Shown here in pieces: positions 1 to 8,381 of a stretch of 64,000 nt of DNA. Below the pieces are notes generated by a model. It made no database searches. It had not been told where the DNA came from and saw only the letters and a list, made by a program, of their open reading frames with translations. Made by a program: the position numbers and the translations under genes. Position 1 is the first letter of the stretch, and each line of letters opens with the position of its first letter. The DNA lies in contig JAGHZU010000020.1 of assembly GCA_017745235.1 (NCBI GenBank), positions 1 through 64,000 of the forward strand, given 5' to 3'. The stretch comes from Caulobacter sp. (lineage in GTDB: Bacteria > Pseudomonadota > Alphaproteobacteria > Caulobacterales > Caulobacteraceae).

Positions 1-109
1 GACGGGCACGGTCCTGGCCACCATCCGCTTCTGCCCGTTCTGCGGGACCGAGATCCAGACCGACGAAGACATCGAAGCGGCCCTGGGCGCCGTGGAGACC
101 TACGACTGA
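1..109 (+). CDS. C-terminal end of a small protein upstream of atpC (partial)
   Basis: Only the last 35 codons are in the window. The reading frame starting at base 2 runs to a TGA at 107-109. It contains a CPFCG zinc-ribbon-like pair of cysteines followed by an acidic tail ending in VETYD. Its stop overlaps the atpC start by one base (TGATG), so the two are probably co-transcribed and translationally coupled in an ATP synthase operon. The product is not identifiable from this fragment. A small Cys-motif protein between atpD and atpC is an inference from context. Confidence 0.7.
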   Translation, partial: TGTVLATIRFCPFCGTEIQTDEDIEAALGAVETYD

Positions 110-369
110 TGGCCAAGCTGCACTTCTCCCTCGTCGCGCCCGAGCGCGAACTGTTCTCCGCCGAGGTCGACCAGGTCGACGCGCCGGGTGCCGAAGGCGA
201 TTTCGGCGTCCTGCCCAACCACGCGCCGTTCATGACCACCCTGCGCGAGGGCAAGGTCACCGTGCGCGACGGTTCGACCGTGCGGGTGTTCGACATCCAG
301 GGCGGTTTCGCCGACGTCGGCCCCGACGGCTTCACGATCCTGGCCGAGCACGCGGTCGAAGCGGCGTAA
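109..369 (+). CDS. atpC: F1F0 ATP synthase epsilon subunit, short form
   Basis: The 86-residue protein begins MAKLHFSLVAPERELFSAEV and has the epsilon beta-sandwich signatures, including GDFGVLPNHAPFMTTL and IQGGFADVGPDGFTILAE. The subunit sits on the central stalk and couples F1 to the c-ring. The usual length is about 130-140 residues. This protein stops right after the beta domain, so it lacks the C-terminal two-helix hairpin that can inhibit ATPase activity in other bacteria. The start overlaps the upstream stop by one base. It is the last gene of its operon, followed by a GC-rich hairpin. Confidence 0.95.
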   Translation: MAKLHFSLVAPERELFSAEVDQVDAPGAEGDFGVLPNHAPFMTTLREGKVTVRDGSTVRVFDIQGGFADVGPDGFTILAEHAVEAA

Positions 370-408
370 AGGCCGCTCGACCCGGCTTTTCAGGCGGAAA
401 AGCACGAC

Positions 409-434
409 GGCCCGGGCGCGAGAGCGTCCGGGCC
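409..434 (+). terminator. Candidate terminator after atpC
   Basis: A 7-bp perfect stem (GGCCCGG at 409-415 with CCGGGCC at 428-434) closes a 12-base loop 40 bases after the atpC stop. The T-run is weak (GCTTCGCATTT). It also lies just beyond the 3' end of the convergent minus-strand gene at 459-812, so it could serve both. Confidence 0.4.
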
Positions 435-458
435 GCTTCGCATTTCGGGGTGTGCGCT

Positions 459-812
459 TCAGGGGTTGGCCACCCATTTGCCCTTCTGGGCCGCACAGCT
501 GGCCTTGGTGTCGGCCAGGGATTGCGGGCTGCGCGAATAGTAGAAGGTGGTCACCTTCTGGCCGAACGGGTTGACGCAGGCGGCCTGGGCCTTGGCCGGA
601 CAGGCCTTCAGTACCGTCGCCTTCAAGGGGCCGGCGCCGTTGTCCTTGCACTGGGCTCCGTACTCGGCGGCCGGCACGGGCAGGCTGGTCTGTGAACAGT
701 CCTTGACCGTCTCGCCATAGACCTGGCCCTCGATCAGGCAGGCCATGTCTGCGTGGGCGGTGCTCGCCGCGCTCAGGACGAAAACGAAAGCGAGGATCGC
801 CGACGAGCGCAT
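459..812 (-). CDS. Secreted Cys-rich hypothetical protein
   Basis: The 117-residue protein has a clear Sec signal peptide, MRSSAILAFVFVLSAASTAHA, with likely cleavage after AHA. The mature part has six cysteines, compatible with three disulfides in the periplasm. I do not recognise a family. The C-terminal third (YYSRSPQSLADTKASCAAQKGKW) looks like a compact disulfide-bonded module. The gene is convergent with atpC and divergent from the next gene. Coding character is good (GC-rich third positions). Confidence 0.75.
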   Translation of the reverse strand: MRSSAILAFVFVLSAASTAHADMACLIEGQVYGETVKDCSQTSLPVPAAEYGAQCKDNGAGPLKATVLKACPAKAQAACVNPFGQKVTTFYYSRSPQSLADTKASCAAQKGKWVANP

Positions 813-1044
813 GGGAAGCTCCAGGCGGGGATATGCCGCAACTGTGCATAGTGTCTGGGCGGGAGGCGTTGTCCAGAGGGCGAATGAGGTTCTACAGGCG
901 CGCGATCCGCGAGCGCGGGCGCTCTCCAGGCAATAAAATTACATCTGTGACCCAAACTCGGCCGCAATCGGTCACCATAAGGGTTGCGAGGGAACGTCTG
1001 TCGGTTTTAATGCCGACCTCTTGCCTAGTGGGGATATCTCGACC

Positions 1045-1740
1045 ATGCGCCTTGCGCTCGCCACCCTGATCGCCGCCGGTGCGGTTTCGACCGTCGCCGT
1101 CGCCCAGGAGCAGACCGCCGCTCCGGCCGCCGCGCCCGCCGCCCAGACCGCACCCGCCGCCGCTCCGGCCCCGGCTCCGACCGCGCCCGCCGATCAGGCC
1201 GCGCCGACCGTGGCCGCGCCGCAAGCCGGCGCGGAGCCGGCCTATGTGGCCCCGGTCCGTCCGGCCCCGACCACCGATCCCTACTCGCTGCAGCTGCTGG
1301 GCGTGCTGGACAAGGTCTGCAAGCCCGCCGTCGCCGGCGGCGACTTCCCGGCCCTGGCCAAGGGCGCCGGCCTGAAGAAGAAGAAGGAGCAGTGGGTCCT
1401 GGACGTCGGCAAGCCGTACTCGATCGCCATCGACAATCCCGGCTCCAACAAGAACGTCTGCACCGTCACCATCCAGTACGCCCAGGGCAACGACCAGGCC
1501 CAGGCCCTGGCCACGGCCCTGCACGACTGGGCGACCTGGGAGAACAAGCCCCAGCTGCGCCTGATCCGTAACGACCAGACCGTCGGCAGCGATTTCAAGC
1601 GCTTCACCGTCTCGTGGGACGACGCCTGGGCCGATGGCCACGCGGGCCTCGTCTACATGCGCCTGAAGAAGCTGGACGACAGCTCGGTGGGCAAGAACTA
1701 CGAACAGGCCCAGGTCCTGTACAGCACCACCAGCCGCTAG
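1045..1740 (+). CDS. Secreted hypothetical protein with Ala/Pro-rich linker
   Basis: The start is ATG 1045, giving MRLALATLIAAGAVSTVAVAQ, a typical Sec signal peptide; an in-frame TTG at 1021 is rejected because it would place eight residues before the signal. An Ala/Pro-rich segment (about residues 22-80) follows, then a folded domain (about residues 85-231) with two cysteines (DKVCKP, KNVCTV) and conserved-looking aromatics. It is probably periplasmic or envelope-associated. I do not recognise a function. It stands alone on the plus strand, divergent from the gene at 459-812. Confidence 0.8.
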   Translation: MRLALATLIAAGAVSTVAVAQEQTAAPAAAPAAQTAPAAAPAPAPTAPADQAAPTVAAPQAGAEPAYVAPVRPAPTTDPYSLQLLGVLDKVCKPAVAGGDFPALAKGAGLKKKKEQWVLDVGKPYSIAIDNPGSNKNVCTVTIQYAQGNDQAQALATALHDWATWENKPQLRLIRNDQTVGSDFKRFTVSWDDAWADGHAGLVYMRLKKLDDSSVGKNYEQAQVLYSTTSR

Positions 1741-1789
1741 GCGGCCGTGATCGAAGGCTTGCCCTTCGGTCCAAGGGTCTTATGTAGGC

Positions 1790-1838
1790 AAGGCGCGGGG
1801 ACGACCCCGCGCCTTTGCTTTTTCCGGGGACGACCCCG
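1790..1838 (+). promoter_or_regulatory. Guanidine-II (mini-ykkC) riboswitch
   Basis: Two hairpins each carry the loop ACGA. Hairpin 1 (1790-1815) has an 11-bp stem, with GCGGGG then ACGA then CCCCGC at its top. Hairpin 2 (1825-1838) is CGGGG-ACGA-CCCCG. The linker is pyrimidine-rich (TGCTTTTTC). Guanidine-II RNAs are defined by exactly two stem-loops with ACGR tetraloops upstream of guanidine-related genes. Here they precede a SugE/Gdx-type exporter. The gene's Shine-Dalgarno (AAGGAG, 1849-1854) lies 11 bases after the second hairpin, which suggests translational control, with guanidine freeing the site. Confidence 0.9.
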
Positions 1839-1860
1839 CTCTAGATCCAAGGAGCAGGTC

Positions 1861-2184
1861 ATGGCCTGGATCATTCTCTTCATCGCTGGTCTTTTCGAGA
1901 TCGGCTGGGCCGTGGGCCTGAAATACACCGAGGGCTTCACCCGCCCGATCCCCACCATCCTCACCGCGATAAGCCTGGTGGCCAGCATGGGCCTGCTGGG
2001 CTGGGCGGTGAAGAGCCTGCCGCTGGGCACCGCCTATGCGGTCTGGACCGGGGTCGGCGCGGTCGGCACCGCCATCGTCGGGATCCTGCTGTTCAAAGAG
2101 CCCGCTACGGCCGGCAGGCTGGTGTGCCTGGCGCTGATCGTCTCGGGCATCCTGGGCCTGAAGCTGTTCACCCCCGCCCACTGA
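1861..2184 (+). CDS. gdx: Small multidrug resistance family guanidinium exporter
   Basis: The 107-residue protein has four transmembrane helices and the SMR signature: [20 protein letters not shown] with the essential Glu at position 14 in TM1, and [19 protein letters not shown]. The SugE/Gdx branch is supported by the sequence and by the guanidine-II riboswitch directly upstream, so the likely substrate is guanidinium exchanged for protons across the inner membrane as a dual-topology dimer. The start is ATG 1861 behind AAGGAG; an upstream in-frame extension from 1747 would run through the riboswitch and is rejected. The 3' end overlaps opgH on the other strand by about 150 bases. Confidence 0.92.
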   Translation: MAWIILFIAGLFEIGWAVGLKYTEGFTRPIPTILTAISLVASMGLLGWAVKSLPLGTAYAVWTGVGAVGTAIVGILLFKEPATAGRLVCLALIVSGILGLKLFTPAH

Positions 2185-3995
2185 GGCGTTTCCGGTGTCA
2201 CCAGCAGGCCGGCCTCGGCCAGGGCGCGACCCTGGCCGGCGCTGGCCGTCCAGCGCGCCAGCAGCGGCGCCGACACCAGGCTGGCGGCCACGGGGACCAG
2301 CCAGGGCGACTTGCCCGCGCCCAGCAGCGGTCCCAGCGCCGCCAGGGCCGCCCCTCCCGCCATCTCCGGCCAGTGGAAGGCTAGGGCCGCGCGCCAGGTC
2401 AGGCGGCTGTCTTCGCGCTGCTGGGCCGACCAGCCCGAATCCCGGCCCATCAGCACCGCCAGCAGGGCGCGGGTGTGGGTGGCCATGGCCACGGGCGCCA
2501 GGAGGGTCGAGATCGCCGTCTCCAGCACCACCCCGGCCAGGGCCCGCCTCCGGCCGCCGAAGCGATGGACCTCGCCCCGTTCCACCGTCAGGGCGTAGGC
2601 CAGCAGCTTGGGGGCCAGCACGAAGGCCAGGCTGACGCCCAGCACCAGGGCCGCCGCCAGCGGATAGCCCCCGGCATGTCCCGCGCCGGGGGCCGAGAGC
2701 AAGGCTCCGGTCACCACCAGCCCGATCCACAGCGCCGAGAGGGCGTAGCTCAGGATTCCGCGCGCCAGGTGCAGGCGGCTGACGGGGTTCAGGCCCACGG
2801 CTCCCACCACGCCGGCATGCTGCAAATTGCCCTGTGACCAGCGACGGTCGCGGATCAGGTGGTCGATCAGGGTGGGCGGGCTCTCCTCGAAGCTGCCGCC
2901 CAGCGACGGCGCCAGGCGTACCCCCCAGCCCGCGCGCCGCAGGAACGCGGCCTCGACGAAGTCGTGGCTGAGGATATGGCCGCCAAAGGGCTTTCGACCC
3001 TTCAGGTGCGGCAAACCCGCCGCCTCGGCGAAGGCGCGGACCCGAACGATGGCGTTGTGACCCCAGTAATTGCCTTCGGTCCCGCTCCACCACGCCACGC
3101 CCCAGGCCGCCAGCGGGCCGTACAGGTTGTTGGCGAACTGCTCCAGGCGCGCGAACAGCGTGCGGCGGCCGATGATGGCCGGGGCGGTCTGGACCAGGCC
3201 CAAGCCCGGTTCGTCCTGCAGGGCGCCGGCCAGGCGAGCCAGGGTTTCGCCGTCCATCAGGCTATCGGCGTCCAGCACCACCATGTGGTCGTAGGCCCCG
3301 CCGTGGGCGCGCACCCATTCGGCGACGTTGCCGGCCTTGCGATCGACGTTCTCGGGGCGGTGGCGGTAATAGGCCCTCGGTCCGGGGCCGCCGATGCGGA
3401 AGGCCGAAAAGCCCCTGCGCTCGGCCGCCAGCACCTCGGGGCGACGGCTGTCGCTCAGCACCACGAAGTCAAAGAATCGGCTCAGGCCCCGGGCGTGCAG
3501 GTCGGCGCGCATGGCCGCCAGGCGGGCGAAGAACGGACCGCAGTCCTCATGATAGATCGGCGCCAGCAGGGCGGTGCGGGTGTGCAGGCGCGGCCGGGGG
3601 CCCTCGGCGATCCGCCGCTCCCAGCTGTCCTCGCGTCGCGCCAGGCGCAGGCCGCCCAGGCTGGCGGCGAACGAGAAGGCCATCCAGCAGAACAGCACCA
3701 GCACCAGGGCCAGATGGAGGACCTCGACCGGATCCAGCCCATCCTCGCCCATGGCCGCGCCCACCGCCCCCACGGCGAGGGTGGTGCTGAGGGCGCAGAA
3801 GCCGGCCAGGCCCGCGCGCCGGCGGGCTAGGCCTGGCTGGGCTTCGAACCGGGGCGGAGCGGCGGCGCGATCCAGCGATTGGGCGGGCATGGCCAGGGGC
3901 GCGGCTGGCGGCGCCCAGGCGTGGGGATCGCGTGATGCGAGCGACGGCTGCGCGTTCGCGTTAGGAACGTGTAACGACATGGTATTCGCGGGCAT
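2034..3995 (-). CDS. opgH: Glucans biosynthesis glucosyltransferase H
   Basis: The 653-residue inner-membrane glycosyltransferase makes the beta-glucan backbone of osmoregulated periplasmic glucans. Visible are N-terminal hydrophobic helices, a GT2 domain with the DADSLM metal-binding Asp motif, [12 protein letters not shown] (the Q-x-x-R-W motif), and C-terminal membrane helices. The start is ATG 3995, preceded by GGGAGGCG; a longer frame to 4091 lacks such a site. The usual protein ends near the LVTPE sequence. Here about 50 extra residues follow that are antisense to the gdx coding region, so a lost stop is possible. No opgG is adjacent. Confidence 0.9.
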   Translation of the reverse strand: MPANTMSLHVPNANAQPSLASRDPHAWAPPAAPLAMPAQSLDRAAAPPRFEAQPGLARRRAGLAGFCALSTTLAVGAVGAAMGEDGLDPVEVLHLALVLVLFCWMAFSFAASLGGLRLARREDSWERRIAEGPRPRLHTRTALLAPIYHEDCGPFFARLAAMRADLHARGLSRFFDFVVLSDSRRPEVLAAERRGFSAFRIGGPGPRAYYRHRPENVDRKAGNVAEWVRAHGGAYDHMVVLDADSLMDGETLARLAGALQDEPGLGLVQTAPAIIGRRTLFARLEQFANNLYGPLAAWGVAWWSGTEGNYWGHNAIVRVRAFAEAAGLPHLKGRKPFGGHILSHDFVEAAFLRRAGWGVRLAPSLGGSFEESPPTLIDHLIRDRRWSQGNLQHAGVVGAVGLNPVSRLHLARGILSYALSALWIGLVVTGALLSAPGAGHAGGYPLAAALVLGVSLAFVLAPKLLAYALTVERGEVHRFGGRRRALAGVVLETAISTLLAPVAMATHTRALLAVLMGRDSGWSAQQREDSRLTWRAALAFHWPEMAGGAALAALGPLLGAGKSPWLVPVAASLVSAPLLARWTASAGQGRALAEAGLLVTPETPQWAGVNSFRPRMPETISARHTSLPAVAGSLNSRIPTMAVPTAPTPVQTA

Positions 3996-4186
3996 GAAAG
4001 CGCCTCCCGACGCCCAAAACTCCGCGAAGCGTGTCAGGTTCCCTCGAAAATCGACAATATATCTCAGCCGAGAAATCGCTCTACTGAGCACATAGTCATG
4101 CCCAGTATTGAAGCGACAACTGCAGATTCAGAGCAATCTTCGAGGCCGCTGCCAATTTCTCGCCTTAATCGGGCGAGGAGCCTGGA

Positions 4187-4936
4187 TCAGGCTGCGGCGC
4201 GCCCCTGCTGCGCAATGAAGTCCAGGCACGCGGCCGCGACCGCTTCCCAGCCGGGTTCGCCGGGCAGCCAGTGACTCATCTCGGGGAACAGCCGGAAACT
4301 CCCGCCCAGGCGAGCGGCCGTCTGACGCACGGTGGCTGGCGGATGGACCACGTCCTTGCCGCCGGCGATCGCCAAGGTCGGCGCGCCGCAGGGTCCGGCG
4401 TTGGTGGTCATGAACGGATCCAGCCACCAGTTCAACGTCTCCCACAGGGCCCGGCCGCTCTCGGCGGTCATGCGGGCATAGAGCGCCTTGCGCTGGTCGC
4501 GCGGCAAACGATCCAGGCTGTAGCGCCGCACCACGCCGTAGTCGGGCTCGACCGCCTGCAGCCAGTAGGGGCCCAGGGCGTATAGGCTCATGGCCGAAAC
4601 GGCTTCCTCCAGCGTCGAACCGGCCACGCCCCAGGGCGGGGAGGGGGCCAGCAGGATCAGCCGCGACACGGGCGCACGCACGGCGGCCATCTGCGCCACC
4701 AGCCCGCCCATCGAGTGGCCGATCAGCACCGGCGGCTGGTCGCACGCGCGGCAGAGGTCGGCGATCTGCCGGGCATAGTCGACCATCGAGCGGCCGGTCA
4801 CGGGGGCGCGCCCGTCGTGGCCCAGCAGATCGGGGGCCGACACCGCGTGGCCGGCGGCTTCGAACGGCGCGCGGAACGTGTCGAACGTCCAGCCGCCGCA
4901 GAAGGCGCCGTGCACCATGATCACCGGAACCGCCAC
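4187..4936 (-). CDS. Alpha/beta hydrolase
   Basis: The 249-residue protein is a plain alpha/beta-hydrolase: MVHGAFCGGWTFD (oxyanion region HGAFCGGW), nucleophile elbow GHSMGG, acid residue in GGKDVVHPPA, and histidine in EMSHWLPGE. The substrate is unknown, and there is no signal peptide, so it is cytoplasmic. It lies 53 bases downstream of another alpha/beta hydrolase on the same strand with the same motif layout, which suggests an old tandem duplication and a shared transcript. Confidence 0.85.
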   Translation of the reverse strand: MAVPVIMVHGAFCGGWTFDTFRAPFEAAGHAVSAPDLLGHDGRAPVTGRSMVDYARQIADLCRACDQPPVLIGHSMGGLVAQMAAVRAPVSRLILLAPSPPWGVAGSTLEEAVSAMSLYALGPYWLQAVEPDYGVVRRYSLDRLPRDQRKALYARMTAESGRALWETLNWWLDPFMTTNAGPCGAPTLAIAGGKDVVHPPATVRQTAARLGGSFRLFPEMSHWLPGEPGWEAVAAACLDFIAQQGRAAA

Positions 4937-4989
4937 GCGCGCCTCGCCAGCCTACTCGAAGACTCGGCCCGAAACGCCGACGCCCCAGC

Positions 4990-6525
4990 CTACACGCTCT
5001 TCTTGGTCCGTGGCGAAGATTTGGCGGGCGCCTTCGTCGCAGCGGGTTTGGAAGACGCGGCTTTCGGCGTGGCGGCCTTGGCCGCGGCCACGGGCTTGGC
5101 GGCGGCGGGCTTCGCCGGGGCCTTGGCCGGGGTCGCCTTGGGAGCGGCTTTCGGCTTGGCGGGCGTCTTCGCGGCCTTCGGCGCGGGCGCGACGGCTTTA
5201 GCGGGGGCGGCCTTCGGGGCCGGAGCGGGCTTCGCCGCGGGAGCCTTGGCGGTCCTGGTCGTGGCCGGCTTGGCCGCGGCTTTCGCCGGCTTGGCCGCCG
5301 CCTTGGGAGCCGCAGCTTTGGACGCTGCAGCCGCGGATGGCGTGACCTTGGGGGTGGCCTTCGGGGGCGTCTTCGGCGTCGCCGCCTTGGCGATCTTCGG
5401 AGCCGCAGCGGGCTTGGTCTCGGCCTTCGCAGGAGCGGGCTTGGCCGCCACGGCTTTCGTCGTCTTCGGCGCGGGCGCGACGGGCTTGGCCGCCGGCGCC
5501 TTGGCCGTGGTCTTGGCGGGCGCGGGTTTCTGAGCAGCCTTGGCGGCAGGGGCCGGCTTGGCCGGAGCCTTGGCGGATTTCTCCGCGGTCTTGGCTGGAG
5601 CCTTGGGGGCCGTCTTCGGCTTGGCGGGAGCCTTCGCCGTCTTCGGCGCGGCGACGGCCGGCGCGGGCTCGGCCGCCTTCACAGGTTCGGGCGCAGGGGC
5701 CGGCTGCGGCTTGGCGTCCACCACCTTCGGCGCAGCCTTGGACGGGCCCAGGCCCTTGGCCTCGAGCCAGGCCTTGACCTCGGCCAGCAGGGTGTCGCTG
5801 CCCGGCTCGTCGATCAGCCAGTGGGCGTGATTGGCGTATTCCTTGTAGTCGGCGCCCGGATACTTGCGGCCGACCAGGCGCAGATCCTCGACCGGCGTGG
5901 TGCGATCGCGCGCCCCGGCCAGCACCAGCACCGGCACGGTCACCTTGCCGGTGTCGACGCTCACGGTCTTGTTGGGGTCGCGGTCGGGATAGGCCAGGTC
6001 CGACAGCGCCCGGCCACTGTCGTGCACCGTGGTGGCGAACAGCGCGTCGTGGCGGGCCGCGGGGGTCTGGTTCAGCACGCCCCATTTGAAGCCGGTCTTC
6101 CAGATCTTGACCGCCTTGGTCTCGGGTTTGCCGGTCAGGGCGATGTTGAGGAACGTGAACACCGGCGACAGCTGCGGCTTGCCGCGCGCGTCGGCCGGAG
6201 AGGCGGGGGCGAACAGCACGATGCCCGAGGTCAAGCCGGCCTCGGCCAGCTTCTGGGCGATGAGCCCGCCCATCGAATGGCCGAACACCACGGGCTTCTC
6301 GCCGTCGCGGGCGGCCAGGGTCTTGGCCCATTCCTTCATCTCGGCGACGTAGTCGGCCAGGGTCTTGCCCGCCAGTCCCGGCGGCGGCGTTCCCGGCGTG
6401 CGCAGGTCGGCCGCGATGGTCGGCGTCTCCACGGCGTAGCCCGCCGCGCGGAAGCTCGCCGCCGCCGGCGCCCAGCCCTCCCCCGAGGCGCCGAACCCGT
6501 GGATCATCAGAATCGTCTTGCTCAT
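4990..6525 (-). CDS. Alpha/beta hydrolase with long histone-H1-like C-terminal tail
   Basis: The 511-residue protein has two unlike halves. Residues 1 to about 272 form an alpha/beta hydrolase: MIHGFGASGEGW, nucleophile elbow GHSMGG, acid in AGARDRT, histidine in ANHAHWL. Residues from about 273 to the end are an Ala/Lys/Pro repeat (AKAPAKPK-like units) ending SSPRTKKSV, strongly basic and disordered, like histone H1 or HctB tails. The start is ATG 6525 (MSKTILMIHG) preceded by GAGGGC; an upstream frame to 6582 adds 19 residues without a site. The tail could bind nucleic acid or another polyanion, but no function is known from sequence alone. Confidence 0.85.
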   Translation of the reverse strand: MSKTILMIHGFGASGEGWAPAAASFRAAGYAVETPTIAADLRTPGTPPPGLAGKTLADYVAEMKEWAKTLAARDGEKPVVFGHSMGGLIAQKLAEAGLTSGIVLFAPASPADARGKPQLSPVFTFLNIALTGKPETKAVKIWKTGFKWGVLNQTPAARHDALFATTVHDSGRALSDLAYPDRDPNKTVSVDTGKVTVPVLVLAGARDRTTPVEDLRLVGRKYPGADYKEYANHAHWLIDEPGSDTLLAEVKAWLEAKGLGPSKAAPKVVDAKPQPAPAPEPVKAAEPAPAVAAPKTAKAPAKPKTAPKAPAKTAEKSAKAPAKPAPAAKAAQKPAPAKTTAKAPAAKPVAPAPKTTKAVAAKPAPAKAETKPAAAPKIAKAATPKTPPKATPKVTPSAAAASKAAAPKAAAKPAKAAAKPATTRTAKAPAAKPAPAPKAAPAKAVAPAPKAAKTPAKPKAAPKATPAKAPAKPAAAKPVAAAKAATPKAASSKPAATKAPAKSSPRTKKSV

Positions 6526-6559
6526 GCCGCCCTCTGCCCTCCGAGACGCGGCGTGAAAT

Positions 6560-7048
6560 TCAGACGCCGCGCGCGAACCCACCGAACGCGGCGACGACCT
6601 GTTCGTATACCGCGCGTTTGAAAGGTACGATCAGTTCGGGCGTTTCGTCGAGAGCGCCCCATCTCCAGGCTTCGAACTCGACGTGGGCGTCGGCCTCCAG
6701 GTCGATTTCGGACTCCTCGCCGGTGAAGCGGAAGGCGAACCAGACCTGCTTCTGGCCCTTGAAGCCCCGGGCCTTCTTGGACGAGGCGAAGTCGGCGGGG
6801 AAGTCGTACAGCAGCCACCCCTCGGTGCGGCCCAGATACTCGGCCGAGCTGACGCCGGTCTCCTCCTTCAGCTCGCGCCGGGCGGCGTCCTGAAGGTCCT
6901 CGCCCTCGTCGACGCCGCCTTGCGGGAATTGCCAGTTGTAGGGCGGCGGCTGGCCGTTGCGCTTGCCCAGCCACACGCGGCCATCGGGGTGGAAGAGAAC
7001 GACCCCGACATTGGGGCGATGGAGAGGGTGATCCTGGTCGGCGCTCAT
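6560..7048 (-). CDS. rppH: RNA pyrophosphohydrolase (Nudix)
   Basis: The 162-residue protein carries a complete Nudix box at about residues 45-66 (GGVDEGEDLQDAARRELKEE). It also has the RppH-type start RPNVGVVLFHPDGRVWLGKR and NWQFPQGG. RppH removes pyrophosphate from the 5' end of transcripts and so starts mRNA decay. Its start codon overlaps the stop of the upstream YibQ-like gene in an ATGA, so the two are translationally coupled. This pairing is common in alphaproteobacteria. Confidence 0.95.
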   Translation of the reverse strand: MSADQDHPLHRPNVGVVLFHPDGRVWLGKRNGQPPPYNWQFPQGGVDEGEDLQDAARRELKEETGVSSAEYLGRTEGWLLYDFPADFASSKKARGFKGQKQVWFAFRFTGEESEIDLEADAHVEFEAWRWGALDETPELIVPFKRAVYEQVVAAFGGFARGV

Positions 7049-8226
7049 CGCCTGGCCATGGCCGAGGCGGGCGCCAGTTGCAAGCCCCGTCCCGCCAGGC
7101 CCTGGGCCCAGAGGCGCACCTGGTTGATGGTTACCGGATAGGCGAAGCCCGAGCCGAGGGCCTGGCCGCGGGCGCCGGCCCCGACCTCGAGCATCTTCAG
7201 CTGGCCGTCGATGGCGCCCGACGACAGCTCGTCGTCAATGATCCGGTCGGCCGAAGCGCGCGGGATCGCCCCGCCGCGGGCGGACGCCTGGCCGTCGTCT
7301 ATGAAGGCCAGGCCCCTCGACTTCAACGCCGTGGTGAAGGTGGTCATGGCCGCGTCGTCGGTCACGAAGCGCGAGCCCAGGTAGTTGGTCAGGCCGAAAT
7401 AGCCGCTGGCGCGCGACATCAGCCATTCCAGCTTGCGCACGGTCTCCTCGGGCCGGTTGGCGGCGATCAGGGTGTAAGGGCCCGGGTCGTTGGCCGGATA
7501 GTCGTTGGGCTCCATCGGCGCTTCCAGCAGCACCTCGTGGCCGTGGGCCCGGGCCAGGTCGATCCAGCCCTGGAGCCCGTCGGCATACGGGGCGAACGAC
7601 AGGGTGATCTCGGGCGGCAGGGTCTCGATGGCCTGGCGCGTGGTCTGGGGGTTCAGGCCCAGGCCGCCGATCACCAGGGCCACGCGCGGGCGGCCATCCC
7701 CGGTGAAGGGACGGGCGTAGGCCTGGGAGGCCATGCGGCCGTCGGGCGAGATCACCGGCAGCGGGCCGCCGCCAGGCCCCTGGGCGTAGAGTCCTGCGAT
7801 CGGAGCCTGGGGCAGGGCGCCGCCGGCGGTCGTGGCCGGAGCGGGGACCTCACCGGTGAGGGCGACGGCCCCCGGGTCCTGGTGCGGAGCGAAGGGCTGG
7901 GTCGACAGATCCAGCGCGCCGGGCGCCAGCGGGGCTTCGCCTTCGGATTCGTTGACCAACGCCTTGAACCAGCCCTCGGGCGCGTTGCGGGTGGCGCCGA
8001 TCTTGGTCAGCGAGACGCGGACCGTGGGCGAGCCCTTGTTCGGGTCGCCAGTCAGAAGGATCAGCAGCAGCAGGCTGAGCAGGAACAGCAGGGCCGCCGC
8101 CCCGGCGCCGATATAGGGATTGGCCGCCGCCGCCAGGATCCGGGCGCGCAGGTCCGCGCCCTCGCCGTCGCCCGAGACGGGCGCGGGGGCGCTGTAGGCG
8201 GGCTTGCGCGAGAAGGACACGGCCAT
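7045..8226 (-). CDS. Divergent polysaccharide deacetylase family protein (YibQ-like)
   Basis: The 393-residue protein has one membrane helix near residues 37-60 (GAGAAALLFLLSLLLLILLT). A Pro/Ala-rich periplasmic linker follows. The YibQ/DUF610 domain starts at about residue 180, beginning RPRVALVIGGLGLNPQTTRQ and including LLEAPMEPNDYPANDPGPYT and a GYFGLTNYLGSRF motif. The family is related to polysaccharide deacetylases but its reaction is unproven. It commonly sits next to ctpA and envC, as here, except that a plus-strand beta-lactamase-like gene separates them. It overlaps rppH by four bases. Confidence 0.88.
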   Translation of the reverse strand: MAVSFSRKPAYSAPAPVSGDGEGADLRARILAAAANPYIGAGAAALLFLLSLLLLILLTGDPNKGSPTVRVSLTKIGATRNAPEGWFKALVNESEGEAPLAPGALDLSTQPFAPHQDPGAVALTGEVPAPATTAGGALPQAPIAGLYAQGPGGGPLPVISPDGRMASQAYARPFTGDGRPRVALVIGGLGLNPQTTRQAIETLPPEITLSFAPYADGLQGWIDLARAHGHEVLLEAPMEPNDYPANDPGPYTLIAANRPEETVRKLEWLMSRASGYFGLTNYLGSRFVTDDAAMTTFTTALKSRGLAFIDDGQASARGGAIPRASADRIIDDELSSGAIDGQLKMLEVGAGARGQALGSGFAYPVTINQVRLWAQGLAGRGLQLAPASAMARR

Positions 8227-8381
8227 GGGACCCGAGCCTAGGCTCCAGTCTCGAACATATGGTTAATGAAGGGTGCGACCGAATGGCCAAAGCGGCGGCC
8301 ACGCACTCAACCTTACGGATGTTTCACTCGAACCCGAAGCTCGGCGGTGGCTGACTGCGTCGACACCTTGGAGGGCCTCGC

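Noticed and set aside
1747..1860. In-frame N-terminal extension of the SMR exporter.
   Set aside because: It would translate through the guanidine-II riboswitch; the Shine-Dalgarno site supports ATG 1861.
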